DNA from: Burkholderiales bacterium
Lineage (GTDB): Bacteria; Pseudomonadota; Gammaproteobacteria; Burkholderiales; Burkholderiaceae_F
Assembly (NCBI GenBank): GCA_020248785.1
Contig: JADCGX010000040.1
Span: 31,944-95,943, forward strand
Direction: 5' to 3'
DNA length: 64,000 nt
Position numbers and translations under genes: made by a program. A model generated the notes under the pieces. That model was given only the letters and a program-made list of their open reading frames with translations, searched no databases and was not told the DNA's origin. Each line of letters begins with the position of its first letter. Within the stretch, counting starts at the first letter, position 1. Positions 39,438 through 49,166 of this stretch are shown here, piece by piece.

Positions 39438-39550
39438 GCTACGGCCCGCGCCGGCGCGCGGCTGCCCGCGCCACACGCGTGTCGGCTGGCGCTACCGGCA
39501 GGATCAATCGCGGCATGCGGGCGCAAGCCGCGGCGCCACGGCCCACGCGC

Positions 39551-40555
39551 TCAGGCCAGCAGGGCCTCGGCCATGGCAAGCCCCGACAGATAGGCGCCCT
39601 CCACGCGCGGTCCGTTGCACCAGTCGCCGGTCGCCCCGAGCTTCACGTCGTCGTCCCACAGGAAGTCCTGCTTCAGCGGGTTCACAGGCGCAGCGAAGCG
39701 CCAACGGTGGGCGGCCAGGTGCGCGGGCACCAGATCGCGCTCGATCTGGCCGGCAAAGGCCCTGAGCAGTTGCTGCTCGGCCTCCGGCGCGTCCACTTCA
39801 AGCTGCCCCTTGCTCCACTGCGGGCCAGCGTGCAGGACCCAACGCTCAGCGACGCCGGGCGCTGGCGCCCGCTCGGGCTTGCTGCTGTCGCGTGCGACCC
39901 AACTCAAGACCGGGTTGTCGTTCAGGAAGGCGCCATCGAACGGCGTCAGGGACGGCCGCGCCAGTGCGAGCATGCCGGCCCAGCACGGCGCCCACTCCAC
40001 CGCCGCCATGGTGCGTGCCAGTGGCGTGTGCTCGCGCGCCAACTCGGCCGCCTGCGGCGAGGGCATGGCGAGGACGAGCACGTCGAAACCGCGCACGGAC
40101 ACCTCCTGTGCAGCGTCGTCGATGAGATGCCAGCGGCCCGAGCGACGCTCGACGCGCGCCACGCGGCGACCTTGCTCGCAGCCGAGGCCCGCTGCGAGGT
40201 GGCGAGCGATCGCTTGCATCCCGCCGCGGCCGACGAAGCGCGTTGCCGACAGCGTCTTCTCGCTCACACGCCCCTGGTCGTACGCGAGCAGTCGACCGGC
40301 CCAGGGCGCGGCGATGCCGGCGGACTGCCAGCCTTGCACGGCAGCCTCGAAGCGGTGGTGCTGAACTGTGAAGTACTGCGCACCATGGTCGAAGCTGCCA
40401 AAGGCGCTGGCGCGCGTGGACAGGCGTCCGCCGGGCACCCGCCCCTTGTCGATCACGGCGACCTGGGCGCCGCGCGCGGCCAGCGTCGTGGCGCACGCGA
40501 GACCGGACAGGCCAGCCCCGATGATGGCCACGCGCAAGGCGGCAACGCTGCTCAA
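39551..40555 (-). CDS. FAD-dependent oxidoreductase, renalase-like
   Basis: A protein of about 334 residues with an N-terminal FAD-binding Rossmann motif (VAIIGAGLSGLACATTLAARGAQVAVIDKG) followed by GGRLSTR and FDHGAQYFT, typical of renalase-like NAD(P)/FAD oxidoreductases. Near the C-terminus, LGATGDWCNGPRVEGAYLSGLAMAEAL is the second FAD-contact segment. The reaction is unknown. No ATG fits: the family-like N-terminus could start at TTG 40555, TTG 40537 or GTG 40531. The longer frame to 40810 runs through the palindromic repeat element (40579-40761) and into the CBS gene, so it is not used. Confidence 0.85.
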   Translation of the reverse strand: MSSVAALRVAIIGAGLSGLACATTLAARGAQVAVIDKGRVPGGRLSTRASAFGSFDHGAQYFTVQHHRFEAAVQGWQSAGIAAPWAGRLLAYDQGRVSEKTLSATRFVGRGGMQAIARHLAAGLGCEQGRRVARVERRSGRWHLIDDAAQEVSVRGFDVLVLAMPSPQAAELAREHTPLARTMAAVEWAPCWAGMLALARPSLTPFDGAFLNDNPVLSWVARDSSKPERAPAPGVAERWVLHAGPQWSKGQLEVDAPEAEQQLLRAFAGQIERDLVPAHLAAHRWRFAAPVNPLKQDFLWDDDVKLGATGDWCNGPRVEGAYLSGLAMAEALLA

Positions 40556-40578
40556 GTGCGCGCAGACATCGTGGACTG

Positions 40579-40761
40579 GTGTCCCAACCCATGAGGTTCG
40601 AAACAACAATGGCGAGCATCGCCGCCATACCTTGTCGCCGTGCTCGCCGGGTTCCCAACCCGGCTGCGCGCGGCTTCGCGTCTGGCGGCGATTTCGCCAT
40701 TGTCGTGGGCCACCATTCGGCACGCCCGCGGCAATGCTTCGAAACTCATGGGTCGGGACAC
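40579..40761. mobile_element. MITE-like 183-bp palindromic element
   Basis: Terminal inverted repeats of 24 bases (40579-40602 and 40738-40761, starting GTGTCCC) match at 22 positions. A second pair of inverted arms lies inside (40606-40626 and 40684-40703, ACAATGGCGA...ATCGCCGCC type). At the core is a perfect 7-bp hairpin, CCGGGTT-CCC-AACCCGG, at 40647-40663. The whole piece can fold as a long imperfect hairpin, with extra bases in the right arm. It carries no transposase. The outer base of the right end coincides with the stop codon of the CBS gene. No clear target duplication is visible. It looks like a non-autonomous transposon or a large REP-type element. Confidence 0.68.
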
Positions 40762-41261
40762 TAGCCTCGCGCTGCGCGCTCGGTGCTGCGCAGGTGGGAG
40801 GGTGCAGCACTCTCGGGCGCCGGTTCTTCCTCGGGCCAGTCGCGGATGTAGGCCTTGAGCATGCGGTTCTCGAAGCTTTGCTCCTCGAGCACGGCCCGGG
40901 CGACGTCGTAGAACGAGATCACGCCAAGGAGCGTGCGGCCCTCCAAGACGGGCAGGTAGCGTGCATGGCGCTCGAGCATGAGCCGCCGCACCTCCATGAC
41001 GTCGGTTGCGGGCGTGACGGTCAACGGCGCGTCATCCATCACCGAGCGCACCAGGCGCGTGCCCACCTGGCCGTTGTTCGCATGCAGTGTGTTGATGACT
41101 TCGCGGAAGGTGAGCATGCCCACCAGATCGCCGTGGTGCATCACCACCACCGAGCCGATGTCGTGCTCGGCCATCATCTGCACCGCGGTCCACAGCGGGC
41201 TGTCCGGTTGGACGGTGAACAGCGCACTGCCCTTGACGCGCAGGATGTCACTGACCTTCAT
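40761..41261 (-). CDS. CBS-domain pair protein
   Basis: A 166-residue protein made of two CBS motifs (residues about 15-65, FTVQPDSPLWTAVQMMAEHDIGSVVVMHHGDLVGMLTFREV, and 80-135, VMDDAPLTVTPATDVMEVRRLMLERHARYLPVLEGRTLLGVISFYDV). Such stand-alone CBS pairs bind adenine nucleotides and act as regulators of unknown partners. ATG 41261 gives MKVSDILRVKG, the usual start. The C-terminal tail is Pro/Glu-rich. Its stop codon abuts the palindromic element. Confidence 0.9.
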   Translation of the reverse strand: MKVSDILRVKGSALFTVQPDSPLWTAVQMMAEHDIGSVVVMHHGDLVGMLTFREVINTLHANNGQVGTRLVRSVMDDAPLTVTPATDVMEVRRLMLERHARYLPVLEGRTLLGVISFYDVARAVLEEQSFENRMLKAYIRDWPEEEPAPESAAPSHLRSTERAARG

Positions 41262-41371
41262 GGTGCCTCCTCCGGCAGCAACGCCGCAGCCGTTCTGTGC
41301 CGCCAATCCTAGCGCGCGCGCTGTCCGGCGCCCACACCAAGGGAGGGTGACGGCTGCTTGCACCGGCGGGA

Positions 41372-42154
41372 TCAAATCTTGCGCAACCAGCCCAGCCCAG
41401 CCGATGTGCCACCCGCCCCGGCGCGGGCCGGCCGGTACTCGCAGCCAACCCAGCCCGCGTACCGTAGCCGGTCGAGCAGCGCGAAGATCAGCGGATAGTG
41501 CACTTCACCGGTATCCGGCTCGCTGCGTTCCGGCACGCCGGCAATCTGCACATGCGACACGAGCGGGAAGTACCGCTCCAGGTGGCGCACCAAGTCACCC
41601 TCCATGATCTGCAGGTGATAAAAGTCCATCTGCAGACCCAGGTTCGGCTTCTTTAGCGCGGCGATGACGTCGGCGGCCTGTTGCTGGCGCGACAGGTAGT
41701 AGCCGGGAACATCGCGCTGGTTGATCGGCTCGATGGTGACCGTGATGCCATGTGGGTGCACCAGGTCGCAGGCATAGGCGAGATTGCGCAGGTAGGTCTC
41801 CAGGCAATCCTCGGCCGGCGCCGCGCCGGGCTTGCCGGCCATGACGTGCAGCCGCGGCGCGCCAAGGATGCGCGCGTAATCCATCGCCTGCTCCATGGCG
41901 GACTCGAAGTCCTGCTCGCGCCCTGGCAGCGCGGCCAGGCCGCGCTCGCCTGCGTCGGAGTGACCCTGCGGCGCGTTCATCAGGACAAGCTGCACCCGCG
42001 CGTCATCCAGGGCGCGGCGGAAGTCCTGCGCCTGCACCGCATATGGCCCCTGCACTTCCACCGCCGCAAAGCCGTCGCGGGCGGCAGCGCCGATGCGGTC
42101 GATGAGCGCAAGCTCGGGGTACAGGGTGCTGACGTTGGCGGCGAAACGAGGCAT
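41372..42154 (-). CDS. hyi: Hydroxypyruvate isomerase
   Basis: A 260-residue TIM-barrel isomerase of the Hyi family, converting hydroxypyruvate and tartronate semialdehyde, normally in glyoxylate utilisation. Family blocks: PRFAANVSTLYPELALIDRIGAAARDGFAAVEVQ at the N-terminus, PRLHVMAGK, ITVTIEPINQRDVPGYYLSR (with the metal-ligand Glu) and LQMDFYHLQIMEGD followed by SHVQIAGVPERSEPDTGE. The usual partners (gcl, glxR) are not next to it. The assignment to Hyi rather than another sugar-phosphate isomerase is good but not certain. Confidence 0.88.
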   Translation of the reverse strand: MPRFAANVSTLYPELALIDRIGAAARDGFAAVEVQGPYAVQAQDFRRALDDARVQLVLMNAPQGHSDAGERGLAALPGREQDFESAMEQAMDYARILGAPRLHVMAGKPGAAPAEDCLETYLRNLAYACDLVHPHGITVTIEPINQRDVPGYYLSRQQQAADVIAALKKPNLGLQMDFYHLQIMEGDLVRHLERYFPLVSHVQIAGVPERSEPDTGEVHYPLIFALLDRLRYAGWVGCEYRPARAGAGGTSAGLGWLRKI

Positions 42155-42231
42155 CGCATGACAACATAAACTGGGCGGGGATCAGATGCTACGTCGGCCG
42201 CCGCACGTCAAAGCGCGCGCCTGCCGCGTTG

Positions 42232-43326
42232 TCAGTGGCCCCCATGCAGGTCCGTGTGCCGCGTCTGAAGCATCTCCCGCAATGCCGACGGCAAGTACGC
42301 GCGCAGGGCCGCCGCCACCCGGCGCTCGTTGTCGCGCCACCAGATGCCCGCCCCCACGATGCCGAGACCGATCAGCGTCAACGCAAACGGGAACAGCAGA
42401 CTGTCGGCGAACACCTTGTCGGCGAGGTGGTAGAGGTAGAACGCGATCCCGAGCCCGCCAAAAACCGCAAACACGCGCCGGCCGAGCGCCGCGCCGACGC
42501 CGAGGAGCGCGAGGTTGATCAGGAAGTAGATGAACTTGCCCAGTTCCGAGCTCGAGTTCTGCATTGTCAGGCCGGCCCAGACCGCAAGCGTGCCGAACAG
42601 GTAGAGCCAGAACGCAAAGTCCCTGCCCTGGGCGAAGGCAGCGCGGGCCCGGATGTCAACCCACACTGCCACCACGAGCATCCCCAGTCCGAAGACCATC
42701 GAAAAGTCGCGGTAGTACGGCCACTCGTTCCAGCCCGGCCGATCGGCGAAGGCGATCATGCGGGCGAGATCCATGCTCATGTACCAGACCGTGACCGCCA
42801 ACGGCATGACCATGAACGGATAGCGCAGCCGCCACAGTCCGATCACGGCGGCGACCAGGGTGACGAACTCCAGCGAGATCCAGCGCCAGTCGATGTGCGT
42901 GTGATACGCGCGATAGTGTTCGGCCGCCCCGCCCGGCGGCCACCAGCCGAGTGCGGACTGCAAGGCCCACGTGCCGAGCGGCACGAGGACGATCGCAAGT
43001 GTGGCCAGGATGCCCGCTGGGATCGGCAGCTGCCGCCGCGCCAGCCAGCGGGCAGCAAAGACCGAGGCCACGGCGTAGGACACAGCAATCGCGAACAGCG
43101 CCCAGGGCCCGAACTGCTCCCAGCCCAGGTTCATGAAGAGCGACATCGCCCCGATTGCGATCATTCCGCCCAGGTAGTACAGGACGTGGGTGATCGAAAA
43201 TCGCGGCGCGACGTCGGGCATACCGGCCAGGCGCTCGCTCCAGGCGGACCACAGACTCGCCGCCTGCGCTGCATCGAGCAGCCCCTGGGTCACCGCCCAG
43301 TCCAGATCCGATTTGGAAATCTTCAT
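42232..43326 (-). CDS. DUF2157-type multi-span membrane protein
   Basis: A 364-residue integral membrane protein. A soluble N-terminal helix region (KISKSDLDWAVTQGLLDAAQAASLWSAW) precedes about nine to ten hydrophobic segments (for example YYLGGMIAIGAMSLFMNLGW and ILATLAIVLVPLGTWAL). The N-terminal part and overall layout fit the DUF2157 group of predicted membrane proteins, whose function is not known. It is 88 bases downstream of the proline iminopeptidase gene on the same strand. Confidence 0.72.
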   Translation of the reverse strand: MKISKSDLDWAVTQGLLDAAQAASLWSAWSERLAGMPDVAPRFSITHVLYYLGGMIAIGAMSLFMNLGWEQFGPWALFAIAVSYAVASVFAARWLARRQLPIPAGILATLAIVLVPLGTWALQSALGWWPPGGAAEHYRAYHTHIDWRWISLEFVTLVAAVIGLWRLRYPFMVMPLAVTVWYMSMDLARMIAFADRPGWNEWPYYRDFSMVFGLGMLVVAVWVDIRARAAFAQGRDFAFWLYLFGTLAVWAGLTMQNSSSELGKFIYFLINLALLGVGAALGRRVFAVFGGLGIAFYLYHLADKVFADSLLFPFALTLIGLGIVGAGIWWRDNERRVAAALRAYLPSALREMLQTRHTDLHGGH

Positions 43327-43414
43327 GCGTCAGTCCTCCTGCCGCGATGATGCTGCGCCGGGACCGGCACCCAAGGCTCGGACGGCAGTCGTCGCGGCTG
43401 GTGATACGCGAAGG

Positions 43415-44386
43415 CTAACGATGCATGCCCAGCCGGATCTTGAACAGCTCCACCTCGCGCACCACGGCAGCGCGGACGGGCGGCTCCCAGACCGAGTGAC
43501 CCGCATCGGGCACGACGGTGAAGCACGCACCCGGCCAGGCACGCGCCAACTCGTCGGCGCTGTTCATCGGGCAGACCATGTCGTAGCGCGCCTGGATGAT
43601 GGACGCCGGCAGATGCCGCACGCGATACAGGTTGTTCAACAGCTGGTCCGGCGCCAGGAAGCAGTGATGCGCAAAGTAATGCGCCTCCAGACGTGCCAGC
43701 CCGAGCGCCTCGTCGGCAAAGTGCCGTACGAGGTCCGGGTTGGGTATCAAAGTCGAACAGCTGCCTTCGTACTCGCTCCAGGCTCGTGCAAAGGGCAGGT
43801 GCACGCGCGGATCGGGGTCGAACAGGCGCTTCAGGTAGCCCTTGAGCGGATCACTGCGCTCCGCCGCCGGCAGCATCTCGACAAACTTGCGCCAGGCCTC
43901 CGGAAAGACATGCCGCAGCCCCTTGAGAAACCAGTCCACTTCGGACTGGCGCCCAAGGAAGATGCCGCGCAACACAAAGCCCAGCACCCGCTCCGGGTGG
44001 GTCTGCCCGTACGCCAGGCCCAGCGTGCTGCCCCAGGAGCCGCCGAAGACGAGCCAACGGTCCACGCCAAGGTAGTCACGCAGCAGCTCGATATCGGCAA
44101 GCAGGTGCGACAGCGTGTTGCGCTGGATCTCGCCCAGCGGGGTGGAGCAGCCCGCACCGCGCTGGTCGAACAGGATGATCCGGAACGCGTTGGGGTCGAA
44201 GAAGCGCCGATGCTCGGCCGAGCACCCGCCGCCCGGACCGCCGTGCAGGAACAGCACCGGAATGCCGCGCGGGTTACCGCTGACCTCCCAGTACATCGTG
44301 TGGATGTCGTCGAGCGCCAACATGCCGGTGTCGTGCGGCTCGATCGCCGGATACAACGCCGTGCGGGGCTCCAGTCGCAGGTCCAT
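43415..44386 (-). CDS. pip: Proline iminopeptidase
   Basis: A 323-residue S33-family alpha/beta-hydrolase that releases N-terminal proline from peptides. Blocks: LYPAIEPHDTGMLALDDIHTMYWEVSGNPRG, the oxyanion-hole HGGPGGGCS, FDQRGAGCSTPLG, and the nucleophile elbow GGSWGSTLGLAY. A conserved D region (QARYDMVCPMNSADEL) and the His in DAGHSVWEP complete the triad. Length and motif order are normal. It starts a minus-strand pair with the DUF2157 gene and diverges from metY. Confidence 0.95.
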   Translation of the reverse strand: MDLRLEPRTALYPAIEPHDTGMLALDDIHTMYWEVSGNPRGIPVLFLHGGPGGGCSAEHRRFFDPNAFRIILFDQRGAGCSTPLGEIQRNTLSHLLADIELLRDYLGVDRWLVFGGSWGSTLGLAYGQTHPERVLGFVLRGIFLGRQSEVDWFLKGLRHVFPEAWRKFVEMLPAAERSDPLKGYLKRLFDPDPRVHLPFARAWSEYEGSCSTLIPNPDLVRHFADEALGLARLEAHYFAHHCFLAPDQLLNNLYRVRHLPASIIQARYDMVCPMNSADELARAWPGACFTVVPDAGHSVWEPPVRAAVVREVELFKIRLGMHR

Positions 44387-44555
44387 AAGTCGATTATGTC
44401 TGACACCGATTCAGGGTCCTGGATGCGGGATCCGCATCGCCCGGCAAGCGCGGGTGGCAGGTGCGCGCGTATCGTGGCGCCGAGAACGCTCGCTGGCGGT
44501 GTCCCGCTGTCGTGAGTCCCCGGTCCACCATTCCGCTTCCTCGACCCCGATCCCG

Positions 44556-45854
44556 ATGTCCATCCCCAACTACCCTGGCTTCGGCACGCTGGCGCTGCAC
44601 GCCGGCCAGCGGCCCGACGCGGCGACCGGAGCACGCGCCGTGCCGATCTACGCCACCACCTCGTTCTGCTTCGACGATTCGGAGCACGCGGCGGCGCTGT
44701 TCAACATGGAGCGCTCGGGCCATGTGTACTCGCGCATCTCCAATCCCACCGTGGCGGTGCTCGAGGAGCGCATCGCCGCGCTGGAGCAAGGCGTTGGGTC
44801 GATTGCCACCGCCAGCGGCCAGGCCGCGCTGCACCTGGCGATCGCCACCCTGATGGGCGCCGGCGGTCACGTCGTGGCCAGCCGCTCGCTCTACGGGGGC
44901 TCGCACAACCTGCTGGCCTACACGCTGAAGCGCTTCGGCATCGACACGACGTTCGTCGATCCGCGCCAGCTCGACGCCTGGCGCGCCGCCATCCGTCCCA
45001 CGACGCGTCTGCTGTTTGGCGAGGCGCTCGGCAATCCCGGGCTCGACGTGCTTGATGTCCCGTCCGTGGCGGAGATTGCGCATGCCGCAGGCGTGCCGCT
45101 GTTGGTCGACAGCACCTTCACCACCCCGGTGCTGCTGCAGCCCTTCGCGCACGGTGCGGATCTCGTGTACCACTCGGCCACCAAGTTTCTCGGCGGTCAT
45201 GGGGTGGCCATCGGCGGCCTGCTGGTCGATGGCGGCACCTTCGACTGGAACGCCAGCAGCAAGTTCGACGTGCTGACGCGGCCGTATGAGGGCTTCCATG
45301 GCATGACCTTCGCCGAGGAGAGCACGGTGGCACCGTTCCTGCTGCGGGCGCGGCGCGAGGGGCTGCGCGACTTCGGCGCCTGCATGAGCCCACACACCGC
45401 CTTCCTGCTGCTGCAGGGCATCGAGACGCTGCCGCTGCGCATGGCGCGCCACGTCGAGAACGCCCGCACAGTGGTCGACTACCTCGTGGCACAGCCGATG
45501 GTCGAGTCGGTTGCCTACCCGGATCTGCCCTCCCATCCTGACCACCGGCTGGCACAGCGCCTCTTGCCCAAGGGTTGCGGCGCGGTGTTCAGCTTCAACC
45601 TGAAGGGCAGCCGTGCCGCGGGCAAGGCCTTTGTCGAGACCTTGTCGGTGTTCTCGCACCTGGCCAACGTGGGGGATGCGAAGTCGCTGGTGATCCACCC
45701 GGCGTCGACCACGCACTTCCGCGTGCCCGACGCCGACCTCGCCGCCGCAGGCATCGCCCAAGGCACGATCCGGCTGTCCATCGGCCTGGAAGATGCGCAG
45801 GACCTGATCGACGATCTCGGCCGCGCCCTCAAGGCGGCCGGCAAGGTGGGCTGA
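44556..45854 (+). CDS. metY: O-acetylhomoserine (thiol)-lyase, MetY type
   Basis: A 432-residue PLP enzyme of the Cys/Met metabolism family that makes homocysteine or methionine from O-acetylhomoserine and sulfide/methanethiol. The N-terminus FGTLALHAGQRPDAATGARAVPIYATTSF and the PLP-Lys segment VYHSATKFLGGHG are diagnostic, as are YSRISNPTVAVLEERIAALE and VGDAKSLVIHPASTTH. The length fits MetY (about 430) better than MetZ (about 400). ATG 44556 is used; the longer frame upstream has no family similarity. I saw no SAM riboswitch in the 169 bases before it. Its stop overlaps the start of the next gene. Confidence 0.95.
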   Translation: MSIPNYPGFGTLALHAGQRPDAATGARAVPIYATTSFCFDDSEHAAALFNMERSGHVYSRISNPTVAVLEERIAALEQGVGSIATASGQAALHLAIATLMGAGGHVVASRSLYGGSHNLLAYTLKRFGIDTTFVDPRQLDAWRAAIRPTTRLLFGEALGNPGLDVLDVPSVAEIAHAAGVPLLVDSTFTTPVLLQPFAHGADLVYHSATKFLGGHGVAIGGLLVDGGTFDWNASSKFDVLTRPYEGFHGMTFAEESTVAPFLLRARREGLRDFGACMSPHTAFLLLQGIETLPLRMARHVENARTVVDYLVAQPMVESVAYPDLPSHPDHRLAQRLLPKGCGAVFSFNLKGSRAAGKAFVETLSVFSHLANVGDAKSLVIHPASTTHFRVPDADLAAAGIAQGTIRLSIGLEDAQDLIDDLGRALKAAGKVG

Positions 45855-46726
45855 TGCAACTCGCAGATCTGTACGCCTACACCGGCGGCAAGCCGTTCGA
45901 CCCAGCGCGTCCCTGCGTCGTGTTCCTGCATGGCGCACAGCACGATCACAGCGTGTGGATCCTGCAAAGCCGCGCCCTCGCGCACCGCGGCTTCAGCGTG
46001 CTTGCGCTCGACCTGCCCGGCCATGGCCGCAGCGCGGGGCCCGCCGAGGCAAGTATCGAAGCGATCGCCGAGCGTGTGGCCACCGCGCTGGCGCCACTGG
46101 CGAGCCCCTGCTTCGTCCTGGTCGGGCACAGCATGGGCTCGCTGCTGGCACTCGAGCTTGCCGTGCGGCTCGGCGAGCGCGCCGCCGGCGTGGCGCTCGT
46201 GGCGACCGCCGCGCCGATGAAGGTGTCCGATGCCTTGCTCACCGCCACGCGTGAGGACCCGGCCGCGGCGCTGCAGATGATCAACCTGTGGTCGCACAGC
46301 GCATCGATCACACCCTTCGCGGTGCGACCCGGCGCCCCCGGGCCGGGCTTTAATGTGTTGTGGCAAAACCTGCGACTGATGCAGCGCGTGGCCAGCGTCA
46401 ACGGAGCAGCCGTGCTGCCCACCGACTTCGCGGCCTGCAATGCCTACGGCGCCGGCCTTGAGCGCGCCAGGGCGCTGTCTTGCCCGACGCTCTTCGTCCT
46501 CGGCGGTGCCGACCAGATGACGCCACCCAAGGCGGCGCGCGCGCTGATCGACGCCTGCGCGGACAAGACGGTCGTGTCCCTGCCCGCGACCGGCCATGCG
46601 GTGATGACGGAGAACCCGGATGGCTTGCGTCGGGCGCTGGAGCAGTTTGTCGCCCGCGTCACGCTGGCGCGCACGGCCGCGACCCCACGCCCGCGACCCC
46701 TTGAGCCGGACCAGCGCGCGAGCTAG
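45854..46726 (+). CDS. Alpha/beta-hydrolase
   Basis: A 290-residue alpha/beta-fold hydrolase coupled to metY (TGATG overlap). It has an oxyanion HGAQHDHSVW, the DLPGHGRS block, the nucleophile elbow GHSMGSLLALELAV (Ser about residue 93), an Asp in VLGGADQMTPP and a His in ATGHAVMTENP. This order is that of small esterases or haloperoxidase-like hydrolases. No specific substrate can be assigned. Linkage to metY in related genomes suggests a role near homoserine-ester metabolism, but this is only context. Confidence 0.85.
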   Translation: MQLADLYAYTGGKPFDPARPCVVFLHGAQHDHSVWILQSRALAHRGFSVLALDLPGHGRSAGPAEASIEAIAERVATALAPLASPCFVLVGHSMGSLLALELAVRLGERAAGVALVATAAPMKVSDALLTATREDPAAALQMINLWSHSASITPFAVRPGAPGPGFNVLWQNLRLMQRVASVNGAAVLPTDFAACNAYGAGLERARALSCPTLFVLGGADQMTPPKAARALIDACADKTVVSLPATGHAVMTENPDGLRRALEQFVARVTLARTAATPRPRPLEPDQRAS

Positions 46727-46816
46727 AGTGCGGTCGCCGCAGCCCCACACGTTTCATGCAGGACACGTCACGCAGCACATGACACGGCGCATGCACGACA
46801 GAATGAGGAGATCCCA

Positions 46817-46879
46817 ATGAGCCCGCTGGGCCGCCCCAAGGGCGAATCCCTGAGCGCGCGGCGCGAGGTTAGTAGTCCA
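46817..46879 (+). repeat. Dispersed intercistronic repeat, copy A (before Mpo1-like gene)
   Basis: Sixty-three bases beginning ATGAGCCCGCTGGGCCGCC. They match copy B (49598-49657) at all but four positions over the first about 50 bases, then differ by a 3-base insertion near the end. The repeat contains the short palindrome GCCC-GCT-GGGC, stays open as MSPLGRPKGESLSARRE, and ends with a GAGG tract a few bases before possible starts of the next gene. Gene finders will tend to include it as a false N-terminus. Confidence 0.75.
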
Positions 46880-46888
46880 TTGCGCGCC

Positions 46889-47197
46889 ATGCGGGAGCAG
46901 CGGTTCAAGAGCTTTCGCGAGTTCTATCCCTTCTACCTCAACGAACACCGCAACCCGACCTGCCGTCGCTTGCACTTCGTTGGCTCCACGCTCGCGCTGC
47001 TGTGCCTCGTCGCGCTGGCCGCCACCCGCAACCCGCCGTGGCTGCTGGCCGGCCTGCTGTGCGGCTATGGCTTCGCCTGGATCGGCCACTTCTTCTTCGA
47101 GAAAAACCGGCCGGCCACGTTCAAGTACCCGCTGTGGAGCCTCATGGGCGACTGGGTGATGTACGCGCAGATCTGGGCGCGCAGGATCCGGTTCTGA
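46889..47197 (+). CDS. Mpo1-like (DUF962) membrane protein
   Basis: A 102-residue protein of the Mpo1/YGL010w-like (DUF962) family. It starts MREQRFKSFREFYPFYLNEHRNPTCRRLHFVGST, which matches the family start, with two to three hydrophobic segments (LALLCLVALAA, WLLAGLLCGYGFAWI). The conserved HFFFEKNRPATF and GDWVMYAQIW follow. Yeast Mpo1 is an Fe(II) dioxygenase in fatty-acid alpha-oxidation; whether this holds here is unknown. A longer start at 46817 would add 24 residues encoded by a dispersed repeat and is judged artefactual. Confidence 0.85.
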   Translation: MREQRFKSFREFYPFYLNEHRNPTCRRLHFVGSTLALLCLVALAATRNPPWLLAGLLCGYGFAWIGHFFFEKNRPATFKYPLWSLMGDWVMYAQIWARRIRF

Positions 47198-47213
47198 CGT
47201 TGCGGGACCCGAC

Positions 47214-48470
47214 TCAAGCGGCCTGCGTCACGACTTTTGGCGGCGGGCTGTCGAGCAAGCTCATCAATGGCCGCGCGATCCAGTCGGCAGTCTGGCCGCG
47301 CGCCATCCAGCCTTGCAGTCCGCCGTCGGTGTGTCGCAAGAGCGAGTTCTCGGGATCGACCGCCAGCCTTGCGAAAATCGACTGCAAGGTGGTGGCTGCC
47401 GGGTCGCAGCTGAGCACCCAGCGCAATTGCCCGTCCAGTCGCGCAACGTAGTCAAGCCGCTCGAGCTCGAGCATCAGTCCATCGACCTCCTCCGGGTACA
47501 TGCGCACTGCCTGCGACAACGCCTCCAACGTCAACTTGCCCTGCTCGCGCCCCTCGATGCGTGCCGTGAGCAGCAGGCGCAGCAGCGCCACCGCGGTGAT
47601 GAAGCGGTTGCCGGCGCGATGCTCATCGGCAAAACGGGTCATGCGCAGGCGCGGCAGGGTCGCGGTGATCGCGGCACCAAAGAGCAGCACGAACCACGAC
47701 AGGTAGATCCACAGCAGAAAGAGCGGCAAGGCCGCGAAGGCGCCATAAATCGTCGTGACGGTGCCGCCGCGGATGTACCAAGCCATGAGGCTCTTCATCA
47801 GCTCGCCGGAGAGCGCCGCCACGAAGCCGCCGACCAGCGCATCGCGCCAAGCCACCTTGCGCGCGGGAACAACGACATACAGCGCCGTGAAGGCGAGGCC
47901 GGCCAGCACCACGGGCAGATAGTCCAGCACCGTGCGTACCGCCGCGGGCACCTGTCGCACCCAGCCTTGCGACATGGACAGCAAGTACGACGAGGCTGAG
48001 ATGCTCGCCGCCAGCACCAGCGGACCCAGGGTCAGTAGCGCCCAGTACACGAGCAGGCGCTGCATCAGAGGGCGCAGCGCGCGCACCTGGAAAATGTCGT
48101 TCACCACCCGGTCGACGGTCAGGATCATGAACATCGCGGTCACGAGAAGGAAAGCCAGACCGTAGATGGTGAGCCGGCCCGCCATGCCGACAAACTCGTT
48201 GAGGTAGCGCAGGATCACGGCGCTGTACTGAACCGGCAGCCATGTGACGAGCACGCTCTTTTCGATGGTGGCGCGCAGTTCGCTGAACAACGGAAACGCC
48301 GTGAGCAGAGACAGCGCCACGGCCAGCAGTGGCACCAAGGCCAGCGTGGTGGTGAACGTGAGGCTGCCCGCAGCCTGTGCGAGGCCCACGTCCTTGGCGC
48401 GGCGCGCCGCGAAGTTGAACACTTCGCGCGCGCGCTCGAGACGAGCGTGCCAGAGAGTCGAGACAAGCAT
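47214..48470 (-). CDS. YihY/BrkB family inner-membrane protein
   Basis: A 418-residue membrane protein of the YihY (BrkB, formerly RbnA) family. About six transmembrane segments occupy residues 25-290, with family blocks AQAAGSLTFTTTLALVPLLAVALSLL and YIRGGTVTTIYGAFAALPLFLLWIYLSWFVLLFGAAI. The remaining C-terminal about 120 residues are soluble, resembling the winged-helix-like extension found in many betaproteobacterial members. Earlier claims that the family is RNase BN are not supported in the literature; its role is unknown. It diverges from wrbA. Confidence 0.93.
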   Translation of the reverse strand: MLVSTLWHARLERAREVFNFAARRAKDVGLAQAAGSLTFTTTLALVPLLAVALSLLTAFPLFSELRATIEKSVLVTWLPVQYSAVILRYLNEFVGMAGRLTIYGLAFLLVTAMFMILTVDRVVNDIFQVRALRPLMQRLLVYWALLTLGPLVLAASISASSYLLSMSQGWVRQVPAAVRTVLDYLPVVLAGLAFTALYVVVPARKVAWRDALVGGFVAALSGELMKSLMAWYIRGGTVTTIYGAFAALPLFLLWIYLSWFVLLFGAAITATLPRLRMTRFADEHRAGNRFITAVALLRLLLTARIEGREQGKLTLEALSQAVRMYPEEVDGLMLELERLDYVARLDGQLRWVLSCDPAATTLQSIFARLAVDPENSLLRHTDGGLQGWMARGQTADWIARPLMSLLDSPPPKVVTQAA

Positions 48471-48493
48471 GCCGCTTTGATTTCGTAAAATAA

Positions 48494-49138
<645 letters not shown>

Positions 49139-49166
49139 ATGAGCAAGTCGGCTTGAAGACCATTCC

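Noticed and set aside
44387..44555. SAM-type riboswitch ahead of metY
   Set aside because: I could not match the conserved core of SAM-I, SAM-II or SAM/SAH riboswitches in these 169 bases.
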